NCBI GenBank assembly: GCA_009839975.1
Contig: VXOP01000281.1
Span: forward strand, 1-46,870
DNA length: 46,870 bases
DNA from: Candidatus Poribacteria bacterium
Lineage (GTDB): Bacteria > Poribacteria > WGA-4E > WGA-3G
Direction of reading: 5' to 3'
Of this stretch, positions 25,028 through 33,696 are shown in pieces. Under the pieces are notes generated by a model. That model did not search any database. It had not been told where the DNA came from and saw only the letters and a program-made list of their open reading frames with translations. Position 1 is the first letter of the stretch. Each line of letters starts with the position of its first letter. The position numbers were made by a program, and so were the translations under genes.

Positions 25028-26113
25028 TTAAATAAAGGGTAGTTCTACAACTGTTCCATTTAGGAGTCCATCTGATGAATCAATCTGAACCTGAGAACCT
25101 TCATCAATGACTGCCATTCGGACATAACATAGTGCTATCGGTTTTCCTATTGTTGGTGAGAACGTTGAACTGGTAACCCACCCGACATCTTTCTCACCAT
25201 TCAAAATGCGTGAATTCTGTTGAAGTGGCTGTTCTGATTCAGCTACGATTCCTCGTAATAGTCGGTTCGGGTGTCCCCGATACTTCATTCTCGCCACAAT
25301 TTCTTGTCCAATATAACATCCTTTCTCAAAGTCAATTGCTTCTTCTAATTCTGCTTCCAGTGGAATAACAGAATCTGTTAATTCTGTGCCATATCTTGGC
25401 GTTCCTGCTTCGATTCGGAGAGATTCCAGTGCATCCCATCCAATTGGAAGAACATGAGGTCTGCTTGCTATCAATTCCTTCCAAAGACCTGCTAAAGCAT
25501 TTGTGTTAACATACAGATGAAAACCACATTCTCCTACAATGTGTGATTTCACGCAAACAATCTTTTCACTATTGACTTCACCCACTATTGAATAGTGTTC
25601 TGGCAATGAAGTTAAGTCCTCAACATCGAAAAAAGGTGAAACAAGTTCAGCAGACTTTGGTCCATAGACTGCAATGACACCAATTATATCAGTTTCTATT
25701 GAGAGTTCTACATCATCTGCGATAATATATTTGTCCAATTCAGCGTATGCGGCTTCACAGTTTTCAGGTGCTGTAGAGACAAGAATTTCATCCTTTAGAT
25801 TATATACTCTTAAATCTGCGATGATCTTACCACGGTTTGTCAATAGTGTGGCATAATTGCCTTCACCACCGGAAAGACCTTCAACATCATTTGATATGAG
25901 TCGGTGTAAATATTTTGCTCTATCATCACCTGTCAGTTTTAGTATACCGAGATACGATAGATCTGCGATGCCAACATCACTTCTGACAGCATTGTGTTCT
26001 TCAACAGTATCAGTGTATTGAACAGGCAGCTGCCATCCATTATGCTTTTCAGCAAACGTCGCGCCAAGTTCACGATGTATTTCGTATAGAGGTGTATATT
26101 TCATTTTTTTCAT
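25028..26113 (-). CDS. YgfZ/GcvT-like folate-binding protein
   Basis: A 361-residue protein of the GcvT/YgfZ superfamily. The signature KGCYIGQE at residues 264-271 is the diagnostic YgfZ/IBA57 motif, linked to folate-dependent repair and maturation of Fe-S enzymes rather than glycine cleavage. The N-terminal domain keeps the GcvT-like RSDVGIADLSYLGILKLTGDDR pattern, so these proteins are often annotated as aminomethyltransferase. GcvT-type glycine cleavage genes (H, P) are absent nearby, which supports the YgfZ reading. It lies between the Omp85 fusion (22 bases upstream) and TatT (25 bases downstream) in one reverse run. M1 and M4 are both possible starts. Confidence 0.88.
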   Translation of the reverse strand: MKKMKYTPLYEIHRELGATFAEKHNGWQLPVQYTDTVEEHNAVRSDVGIADLSYLGILKLTGDDRAKYLHRLISNDVEGLSGGEGNYATLLTNRGKIIADLRVYNLKDEILVSTAPENCEAAYAELDKYIIADDVELSIETDIIGVIAVYGPKSAELVSPFFDVEDLTSLPEHYSIVGEVNSEKIVCVKSHIVGECGFHLYVNTNALAGLWKELIASRPHVLPIGWDALESLRIEAGTPRYGTELTDSVIPLEAELEEAIDFEKGCYIGQEIVARMKYRGHPNRLLRGIVAESEQPLQQNSRILNGEKDVGWVTSSTFSPTIGKPIALCYVRMAVIDEGSQVQIDSSDGLLNGTVVELPFI

Positions 26114-26135
26114 ATAAAAGAAGTAAATTAAAAAA

Positions 26136-29100
26136 TCAAAACATGCGTTCCAATCGCCAGATCAATTTCGTTGTTCTAAGGGATTCATCAATGTTTATTG
26201 GTACAGCAAATTCGAATGCAGTCGTTAAGGGTTGAAGACCATCAGGTGGACTAAGAAAAAATGAGATACCAACACCTGCTGAAGTCTTCAACTCGTTGAA
26301 TGCAAATTCAGATATAGGATTTTCATCATGCCACCATACTTGTCCAGTATCCATAAATGTGTAGAGCGCAGTTCCAAGTATTACGTCTGGATTAGTGCTA
26401 ATCTCTGTTTCGACCTGGAACCGGTATTCAACATTGACAAGTATACGTTTATCGCCAGCAAAAGAGTTATAATCATAACCTCGTAACGTTGCAGCACCTC
26501 CAAGATATAATAAACGTTGACTCGGTAAAGGTGCATCAGCAACGTGTCCTGAAACTCGGATATTGAAATGATGTTGTCTGTAAATAGGTGTGTATCTCAC
26601 TAAGTCAAATCTATATAAGTTGTACTTAAAGTCACCCCCAATGAATTTTCCAGCAATATCTATGCCGATATTCCCTCGCCATCCACGTTTTGTTCTATCA
26701 TTCGGCCAAGGGATCAGATTACTTCCCAAAAACTGTGGACGTCTCACTTTTGATTTTTCATCCCGCGTATCAATTGTGTAACCGATTGTTATGGTGTTCA
26801 TTCTTCCTTTATCAATTCTGGCATTTCCACGTTTTATCCGATTGCGTTCATAATAACTCCAATCGGTCGATTTGGACAGATTGCTATGATTCTCCATTGT
26901 TATTTCGGCTCTGAGCATGGAGAAATTTCCGATTGACTGCGCCATCCAATACTGTTGACCGTCGCGCTGATAATAATCTGCTGAATCGATACCATAAGCT
27001 GCAGCAGTAAGATTTGGTTCTACAGGAAAATCACGAAAAGCGTTATTACTAATATCAGACAACTTAAAGAAACCGAGCCCTATGGCTAACGGGTTCCTAT
27101 TGAAGAAACTCTTCTCGATACCAAAAGAATAGTTGAGTATTCTACTTGCAAAGCCACCACTCAACGTTGCAAATACCTGTTCATCTCCAGTGAAGTCAGT
27201 TGATAGATTACCTCCAGCCCCAAGGACAAATCCGTGAATTCTGTTGAAACCAACAATCGGATACCAACCTGGTTTGAAACTCGGTTGCTCTTCAATTTCA
27301 ATGAGCAAGATGTTTTTTCCACCTTCACGTTGTACGTTCCAGTCGAGTATTGACTTGAAATGCTCATTGTTTTTACTGAGTTTATCCGCCATCTTATTTA
27401 TGCTTGTTTCTGCAAGTGTTTCATAAAATACACTCTCTTTGTCTATTCCAATTGCCAGGTTAAGTTCAGTTTCAGGAATGCGACGATTACCAGTAAAACG
27501 TATCTCGTCTAAGTACCCTTCGTTAACATTTATCTGTAATATATCATCCTCAAATTCATAGTTAACTTCTGCAAACAGGTATCCCCGATTGACATAAAAG
27601 TCCGCGATCATTTGCTGTTTCAGTTTTATCTCTGCTTCAGCGATATATCCAACTGTCAAGTCAAACCATTCTCTAATAAATAGTGATGGAAAGCTTTTGT
27701 TCTCTCTGATGAGTATTCGTTCAGCATAGTCTAATGGATTCTCAGTAACCTTTATTTGTAAAGTTACCTTCAAAGGGACGGTGCCAGAGAGATCGGTAAC
27801 AAGTTTTTCATCAGTAATCTCTTGATTTGATTCTGTATGTGTGATGTCTGACACAGAACTAGTTGATGTTTCTGTTTTAGGTGAAGACCCTGGACTTTCA
27901 GAATCTGATACTAATATCTCAATCTGAGCATCCTTAAATTCGTCATAATATTCCAATTCGGTAAGCATCCAAGAGATTTGCTCGTTTGTTATACTATCCC
28001 CTGGCGAAAAGGGTGAAAACTTCTTCATTTCACTGGTTGGGATTTTTAAATTATCAATTATTTTAATATCTTTAACTTCATAGTGTGCCGTTACATCCAA
28101 GCTCCCAGAAACCGTTGGCTGTCCCTTGACTAACTTCAATAATCCCATCCCTTCTTTCCAGTGTGGCCACCAAGGAAATTCATCATCATACATAGGAATC
28201 CAGTAACTGAATTCTCGGATTAATGTCTTATCGAAATCCTTTGACTTGCCAGAGGAACCGATCGCCTTGCGATGCACATTTAAGAGACATTGGTTCTTTG
28301 TGTTACTCTCACCATCATTCAACGGATATGCAATTTCAAAACTCCAATATGTCGCGTAAATTTTCGTAGCGATTCTGGCATTAGAATCCCAGGTACTGTC
28401 ACTCTTAAACTTGTCTGTAGAGTCATCTATCTGCAGGCGTTTAACATCGTCTGGAGCGAATCTGAAGTTTGGGTATCCTTCTTCTCTAACTCTCTGGTCG
28501 AATAAGCCACCGATTGGGTTCAGAACCAAGTGTGCATAGGCTTCTGTTTCTGGATTCATATCAATTAGGATTTCAATACAATCATCTACCCAGATAGGTG
28601 AATCCTGTTGTGTTTGCGACACCCTTGGAATCTTATAGGTTTTAAGGTAAATCCTTCCGCCAATATATAGATGATCAGTATCCCACATCAGATGGACATC
28701 GGTTAAGTTTTCAGCAACATCACTCCCTTGTGGGTTCCTGAAAGTTGAGAGTTTTTCAGCATTAAACCACGCCTTTTCTGTAAGATTACCATCTATTGTT
28801 GGTGGGTATGCTGTGGATGGTATGATAATTTCAGAGCGGTTCTTTGTCACTTCCTGCGGCAACGTCTTTTCAGTATCTGCATTCCTATTCTTAGACCATG
28901 GATTCCGGAGTATTGAGATTGTATCTGTAGCCGTTAGTTTCAACAACGGTCCACCTTCGTTGATAGTTCCTTTGTTGTCGGCAATTTCAGATGGGACATT
29001 TACGATATAGTGTTGTTTTTCACTGTCTAATTCTATATCCGCAGAATAGTTTTCTGGTAAATGAAGCTGTATCGCACCATCTTTTGCTGTTAGGTCAACC

Positions 29101-29909
29101 TGTGCTGCAAGTTCATCCAGTATAGTAAGATTTATTGAACCGTCATTCGTCTTTATTCTGTTTTCTCCAGGCGTAAATAGGATTTTTCCATGAATACGAC
29201 CTTTCTGTGTTTCTATCTGGTAGTTGCCAGATGTCTCATCTAAATGTATGTCTCCTGTCTCAGCATTTATCTCTATTTTTCCCCGAACATGATGAACAAA
29301 CACGTTGCCTTTATTTACATTTAATTGAATAGAAATATCGGGAGGTGTTTTTATAGCATAGTTTAATTGGAGGTGCGTCTCTATTTTAGATTCAGAGACG
29401 TTTTCGAGTGATGACGTTGAAGAATTCGCTGGTAGTTGTGCGTTTATTTTAAGTATCCCATCTTCTTTGACCCCCGATATGGTAATATTCTGAAGATAGG
29501 AATCAGTCACAGATGGATCTTGATCTATGATAAGTTTCTCAAGTGCAACACTAATTGTATCTTTCTTTTCTTCTTCACTATCAATTGCGACAATCTTAAT
29601 ATTGCCTGCTATATTCAAGTTTAGCACCAATGTATATACGTCAGCATAACTGAAAGTACTTGATGTAAAAGATGGTGTGTTTGTATGGGTTTGGATTTCT
29701 GATGTGTCATTCTTGTGTGGTATTGATGCGTCGTCCTCAACCGCAGCTGAATATTGCAAAAACAGAAGAATATTAAACAATAGAATGCCGATTAAGTACT
29801 GGCTTTGAAACCTTTTCAGATGTAAGCGTTTTATAGATGCAATATGAATTTTATCTGCGTAAAAGGACAGGAGCGGACTTGAAAAATAGTTTCTAATTGC
29901 AGACAACAT
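26136..29909 (-). CDS. DUF4097-like / CBM9-like / POTRA / Omp85 barrel fusion protein
   Basis: A very long (1257 residues) outer-membrane protein. A hydrophobic segment at about 38-55 may be a signal anchor. Residues about 90-335 resemble a DUF4097-type beta-solenoid (GNVFVHHVRGKIEINAETGD). Residues about 360-595 look like a family 9 carbohydrate-binding domain (YPPTIDGNLTEKAWFNAE, IWVDDCIEILIDMN). POTRA-like repeats follow (600-730; 795-875, GYLDEIRFTGNRRIPETEL), then a 16-strand Omp85/BamA-type barrel (about 880-1257) with a LRGY lid motif in ATLRGYDYNSF. A second low-complexity Ser/Thr stretch (670-700) splits the POTRA region. Omp85 barrels insert or export proteins; here a sugar-binding face may be presented. 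ATG 29909 has AAGG nearby; GTG 29912 is an alternative. Confidence 0.78.
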   Translation of the reverse strand: MLSAIRNYFSSPLLSFYADKIHIASIKRLHLKRFQSQYLIGILLFNILLFLQYSAAVEDDASIPHKNDTSEIQTHTNTPSFTSSTFSYADVYTLVLNLNIAGNIKIVAIDSEEEKKDTISVALEKLIIDQDPSVTDSYLQNITISGVKEDGILKINAQLPANSSTSSLENVSESKIETHLQLNYAIKTPPDISIQLNVNKGNVFVHHVRGKIEINAETGDIHLDETSGNYQIETQKGRIHGKILFTPGENRIKTNDGSINLTILDELAAQVDLTAKDGAIQLHLPENYSADIELDSEKQHYIVNVPSEIADNKGTINEGGPLLKLTATDTISILRNPWSKNRNADTEKTLPQEVTKNRSEIIIPSTAYPPTIDGNLTEKAWFNAEKLSTFRNPQGSDVAENLTDVHLMWDTDHLYIGGRIYLKTYKIPRVSQTQQDSPIWVDDCIEILIDMNPETEAYAHLVLNPIGGLFDQRVREEGYPNFRFAPDDVKRLQIDDSTDKFKSDSTWDSNARIATKIYATYWSFEIAYPLNDGESNTKNQCLLNVHRKAIGSSGKSKDFDKTLIREFSYWIPMYDDEFPWWPHWKEGMGLLKLVKGQPTVSGSLDVTAHYEVKDIKIIDNLKIPTSEMKKFSPFSPGDSITNEQISWMLTELEYYDEFKDAQIEILVSDSESPGSSPKTETSTSSVSDITHTESNQEITDEKLVTDLSGTVPLKVTLQIKVTENPLDYAERILIRENKSFPSLFIREWFDLTVGYIAEAEIKLKQQMIADFYVNRGYLFAEVNYEFEDDILQINVNEGYLDEIRFTGNRRIPETELNLAIGIDKESVFYETLAETSINKMADKLSKNNEHFKSILDWNVQREGGKNILLIEIEEQPSFKPGWYPIVGFNRIHGFVLGAGGNLSTDFTGDEQVFATLSGGFASRILNYSFGIEKSFFNRNPLAIGLGFFKLSDISNNAFRDFPVEPNLTAAAYGIDSADYYQRDGQQYWMAQSIGNFSMLRAEITMENHSNLSKSTDWSYYERNRIKRGNARIDKGRMNTITIGYTIDTRDEKSKVRRPQFLGSNLIPWPNDRTKRGWRGNIGIDIAGKFIGGDFKYNLYRFDLVRYTPIYRQHHFNIRVSGHVADAPLPSQRLLYLGGAATLRGYDYNSFAGDKRILVNVEYRFQVETEISTNPDVILGTALYTFMDTGQVWWHDENPISEFAFNELKTSAGVGISFFLSPPDGLQPLTTAFEFAVPINIDESLRTTKLIWRLERMF

Positions 29910-29950
29910 CACATTACCTTAACAATCTTAGGGTTGAATTGGAATTTGAC

Positions 29951-29979
29951 TTGACACTATTAAAATAATACTTTATACT
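29951..29979 (+). promoter_or_regulatory. Sigma-70 promoter for the xylose-isomerase-like gene
   Basis: TTGACA (29951-29956) and TATACT (29974-29979) are 17 bases apart. The arms ACTTGAC (29949-29955) and GTCAAGT (29990-29996) form an inverted repeat that brackets the promoter, a possible operator. The predicted leader is about 118 bases. Confidence 0.7.
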
Positions 29980-30103
29980 TATCATTAAAGTCAAGTAGAT
30001 TCATGAAGAGCAGGTAACCTAAACTTGTTTTCAGCGTTAAATTCATGGTATAGTGTTCGTTTGTTTAGGTATCTGTCAATAAATCAACCTGTACAGGAGT
30101 AGT

Positions 30104-31150
30104 TTGATGTCTGATTCTTTAACAGAATATCGTTTTTCCTTTGGTCCTTGGAATATACATGAAGGAGCAGACCCATTTGGACCACCTGTTCGAAAGTCCT
30201 ATCATTTTGATGAAAAAGTAGAACTTTACAGAGACCTCGGTTTTGAAGGTATACAGTTTCATGATGATGACGTTGTTCCTAATATTGACGAATTAACGCA
30301 TTCGCAGATCATGGAACGTGCCAAAGCCGTTAAAGAACAGATTGACAACCACGGCTTAATTGCTGAAGTAATAGCACCCCGGTTATGGGAATCACATCAG
30401 ACAATTGACGGTGCGTTTACATCAAACTCTGAGAAAGAGCGACAATATGCAATTGAGCGTTCAAAACGTTGTGTTGACATCGCTAACGTGATAGACTGCA
30501 AGAATCTTGTATTATGGCTTGCGCGTGAAGGAACATATATTCGAGAGTCAAAGAGTTCATCAGATGCTGTCGGTCATATTTTAGATGCAATCAACGTTTT
30601 ACTTGAATATGATCCTGAGATTCGTATTCTCATTGAACCTAAACCCAACGAACCGATGGATATTGCTTATATCCCAACGATTGGACATGCAATCGGATTA
30701 GCATACACAAGTGATGATCCGAAACGCGTAGGGGGTTTAATCGAAAGTGCACATGCGATTTTGGCAGGATTGGAACCGTCGGACGAAATGGGGTATGCAT
30801 TGTACCACAAAAAGCTCTGGAGTGTACATCTGAATGATCAGAACGGACTAAAATTCGATCAAGACAAAGCGTTTGGGTCGGTAAACATCCGTCGCGCCTT
30901 TAATCAGGTACGCGTATTAGAAGAAAACGGATACGGTATGAATGGAGAATTCGTAGGGTTAGATGTTAAAGTTATGCGTACACAACCGCGTGAAATATCT
31001 ACGAAACACCTGTTAAGCAGCCGAAAAACATTTCTGAATTTGCTTGAAAAAGTAAGAACCTTGGACAAAAAAACGGAGCAGGAATTCATTGAAGCGAGAG
31101 ATTACGAGGGATTGGATTTTTATATACTTCAACATCTTATTGGGGTATAA
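30104..31150 (+). CDS. Xylose-isomerase-like TIM-barrel enzyme
   Basis: A 348-residue protein close to class I (actinobacterial) xylose isomerases. Shared motifs include FGPWNIHEGADPFG at the start, QFHDDDV, LWLAREGTY, and metal-site elements: Glu in IEPKPNEP, HLND and FDQDKAFG with its Asp residues, and GLDVKVMRT. These enzymes convert an aldose to a ketose with two divalent metals. It is a little shorter than the usual 385 residues, with the C-terminal arm reduced. A sigma-70 promoter precedes it and no other sugar catabolic gene is adjacent, so the natural substrate may not be xylose. ATG 30107 (after an initial ATG-overlapping ATG) is less likely. Confidence 0.87.
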   Translation: MMSDSLTEYRFSFGPWNIHEGADPFGPPVRKSYHFDEKVELYRDLGFEGIQFHDDDVVPNIDELTHSQIMERAKAVKEQIDNHGLIAEVIAPRLWESHQTIDGAFTSNSEKERQYAIERSKRCVDIANVIDCKNLVLWLAREGTYIRESKSSSDAVGHILDAINVLLEYDPEIRILIEPKPNEPMDIAYIPTIGHAIGLAYTSDDPKRVGGLIESAHAILAGLEPSDEMGYALYHKKLWSVHLNDQNGLKFDQDKAFGSVNIRRAFNQVRVLEENGYGMNGEFVGLDVKVMRTQPREISTKHLLSSRKTFLNLLEKVRTLDKKTEQEFIEARDYEGLDFYILQHLIGV

Positions 31151-31166
31151 TCGCAAATTAACAGGA

Positions 31167-31241
31167 TTTACCATGTATTATCGGGACAGGTGCGATTAGG
31201 CAATCACACCTACCGTTATGAATCGTGTTGATCTGGTATAA
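31167..31241 (-). repeat. Miniature element, family B, copy 2
   Basis: About 75 bases, matching the copy at 8325-8391 in reverse orientation, with terminal TACC/GGTA inverted ends and the GGTGCGAT/ATCACACC hairpin core. It lies in the 192-base gap between the xylose-isomerase-like and adenylate-kinase-like genes, where it may shape the transcript end. The rest of that gap shows nothing recognisable. Confidence 0.7.
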
Positions 31242-31342
31242 CTTACCGAAACATTTCTACGATACCATATCCTACCAAATTGGATTCAATACTTCTGAAT
31301 TAAGAGACCTGCAAGAATAACACTACTAAGGATTGAGCACGT

Positions 31343-32011
31343 ATGACATTGGATAATAAGTCGCTTTGCCAAGAGAAACCCGTATTACCTAATGAAGAAC
31401 ACCGTTTTAGATCTATTGTACTCGTGGGACCACCAGGTGCCGGTAAAGGGACACAAGGTAAATTATTATCCCATATTCCTGGCATATTTCACATTTCGAG
31501 TGGCGATATGTTCCGGGAGTTAGATGAGGAATCGGAATTAGGTCAACTCTTTCATCAGTACGCTACCCAAGGTGATTTTGTTCCAGACGATATAACAATT
31601 AAAACTTGGCAACACTACATCAAGAACAAGATTGAGATGAACTATTACAAACCTGACTCTGATCTGCTTATTCTTGATGGGATTCCGCGAAGTATTTCTC
31701 AAGCCGAGCTCTTATCCCCTTATGTGCATGTGCTAAAGGTTCTCTTTATGGTTTGTGATGACAGGGAGGTTATGTTCAAACGTATCCGCGGGCGTGCGGT
31801 CAAGGAAAAACGCCGTGATGATGCAAACGAATACGTTGCTCGCTACCGTTGGGATGAGTATAAGAACAAGACTGAGCCGTTGATTGATCATTATCCGCAA
31901 GAGTTGATAAGGATTATAGATGCAGACAACATTCCTGCGGATGTCTTACTTCAGATTTTGTCTGCAATTGTCCCCATCCAGAAGCAGTGTTTTTCACCAC
32001 CACATTTTTAA
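31343..32011 (+). CDS. Adenylate-kinase-like NMP kinase, short LID
   Basis: A 222-residue P-loop kinase with GPPGAGKGT (residues 29-37), SSGDMFR and LDGIPRS in place of the usual LDGFPRT, then RGRAVKEKRRDDAN. These are hallmarks of adenylate kinase, which interconverts ATP, ADP and AMP. The LID segment is short and lacks the Cys4 zinc site of many bacterial Adk. The first 22 residues are an extension. It may not be the main housekeeping adk, which is typically near secY. Convergent with the GT39 gene, whose stop is 25 bases away. The start could be a later ATG. Confidence 0.82.
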   Translation: MTLDNKSLCQEKPVLPNEEHRFRSIVLVGPPGAGKGTQGKLLSHIPGIFHISSGDMFRELDEESELGQLFHQYATQGDFVPDDITIKTWQHYIKNKIEMNYYKPDSDLLILDGIPRSISQAELLSPYVHVLKVLFMVCDDREVMFKRIRGRAVKEKRRDDANEYVARYRWDEYKNKTEPLIDHYPQELIRIIDADNIPADVLLQILSAIVPIQKQCFSPPHF

Positions 32012-32035
32012 GGAAATCTTCACGCTGACATTTCT

Positions 32036-33652
32036 TTACTTTTTGCGTCGATATAGATGTATTGTTGGGTGAAGTAGCGCACGCATCGGAAAAGGTGCAC
32101 CATTATCAGAAATCCTGAAACCGAGAAAATGCGGACTCTGGTTGAAAGTCTTATATAAGTGATAACTGCTATCATTCCCATCAATCGCATCATAGAACAT
32201 CAAATTATCCTCTACTTCAACATTATCAAGGGGATACCAATCCTGGGATTGATATTTTTCAGGGTGACGTTTATACTTCTGAAATACCTCTCTATTCGCT
32301 TCAATGATGATTAACCATGCTGTGTTTTCATCAAAATCTGTCATATCTCTATCTAATTCCGGTAATAGCCAGTCAAATAGTATCTCTGGTGCGTGCGCTA
32401 TTGAACGATCTGCTTCTATATTATCTGAAACCCATTCAGAAACCTGCTTGATTGTCGGCTGCGTTAACATAACGGATGCAAATGCGACTGTATATATAAA
32501 CGAATATATCCATACAAGACTGCCGATTACTGTGCCATACCGTTTACCGATGGTAAATAGAAAAGCTGCTGCTAATATCGTTAGGGCTGGATATAGTATT
32601 AGTAAATGACGCGCAAAGGTGACTTTGAAGGAACCGACAAATATCAGAAATGGAATAGCAAAAGAAATCAGTATCAGTACCATCCTTGATGTCTGATCTG
32701 AAAACAGACACTTTAATCCATCTGTTTTCACAGAAAACACTAAACGTGCGATTGAGAATAGTAATCCAAGACCAACTAACATAGCGAGGGGAAAACCGAC
32801 TCCCCATCTTAGTATATGCAGCAAATGAAGATAGCGATTCACCCATCCTGTGTCTCCCGTAGCGAACAGTCCAAAATGTCCTCTATGGTAGTGCGTGGTT
32901 TCATAACTAAAATCACTAAAGAACTTATTCCAATCACTTGAGAAAATATCGATTAACCAATATGGACAAACGATGGTGAAGGTGATTACTGTAAAGAGTA
33001 TTATCGTTGCGAATTTACGGTATACGTCCGCGGTGCTTATGAAAATCAGTAGAGATAGACAGACAAACAGTGTAGGATACTTAACCGCAAGACCAATTCC
33101 CATGACAATACCTAAGTAGATACAAGTTCTATATCTTAGCTCCGTATCACGTGCTGTTAGCCAAAAAAAAAGGGTAACACACAACGTCGCTGGAATATCC
33201 ACAAGCGCAAACCTTGATTCGTTAGTCGCATGTAGCATTGCTACGGCTAAGAACCCAGCAGCAATCAGTCCAACACGTCTATTGAAACTCTTTGCACCCA
33301 GGCTATAGGTTAACCAGACGGTTAGTGTGGAAAGGCAAACATTTATGCACCGTCCGAGTAAAATGATGCGCGATTCGGTCATACTGATGCCGATGAAATC
33401 CAACAGTTTACCTATCAGCGCGATCAGATGAAACCACGCTGTACCAGGCCAATTAAAGATTTCCGGTAATGCGCTGAAATTGATGAGATTAATTATGTCC
33501 TGGGAGATAAGTGTTTCACGTGGGTCCGGCGTATCAGGTAATCCGACACTTATGCCGATGATACGTAGGATGAAACTTAGTATGAGTATACTTACAATAA
33601 CGAGTGTATTGCGTTTAGTGGTATTACTAAGGAGGGTAGACAGTAGATTCAT
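32036..33652 (-). CDS. GT39 (PMT-type) membrane glycosyltransferase
   Basis: A 538-residue polytopic protein with about eleven hydrophobic helices. The N-terminal loop after helix 1 holds acidic residues (PDTPDPRETLIS) in the position of the GT39 catalytic Asp, followed by FNWPGTAWFH and, further on, FALVDIPAT. The C-terminal soluble part (from about 410) has HAPEILFDWLLPELDRD. It should transfer a sugar from a polyprenyl-phosphate donor to a periplasmic acceptor, possibly protein or lipid. It is the last gene of the reverse unit with the YqiJ/YqiK pair (45 bases separate it), and resembles the GT-C at 8617 only at fold level. Confidence 0.85.
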   Translation of the reverse strand: MNLLSTLLSNTTKRNTLVIVSILILSFILRIIGISVGLPDTPDPRETLISQDIINLINFSALPEIFNWPGTAWFHLIALIGKLLDFIGISMTESRIILLGRCINVCLSTLTVWLTYSLGAKSFNRRVGLIAAGFLAVAMLHATNESRFALVDIPATLCVTLFFWLTARDTELRYRTCIYLGIVMGIGLAVKYPTLFVCLSLLIFISTADVYRKFATIILFTVITFTIVCPYWLIDIFSSDWNKFFSDFSYETTHYHRGHFGLFATGDTGWVNRYLHLLHILRWGVGFPLAMLVGLGLLFSIARLVFSVKTDGLKCLFSDQTSRMVLILISFAIPFLIFVGSFKVTFARHLLILYPALTILAAAFLFTIGKRYGTVIGSLVWIYSFIYTVAFASVMLTQPTIKQVSEWVSDNIEADRSIAHAPEILFDWLLPELDRDMTDFDENTAWLIIIEANREVFQKYKRHPEKYQSQDWYPLDNVEVEDNLMFYDAIDGNDSSYHLYKTFNQSPHFLGFRISDNGAPFPMRALLHPTIHLYRRKK

Positions 33653-33696
33653 TTGTGGGAACGAGTCATACCCTCCGAAGTATCAAACATTATTGA

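Noticed and set aside
26136-29909. Splitting the Omp85 fusion into two genes
   Set aside because: The reading frame is continuous, with no internal stop or ribosome-binding site at the domain borders.
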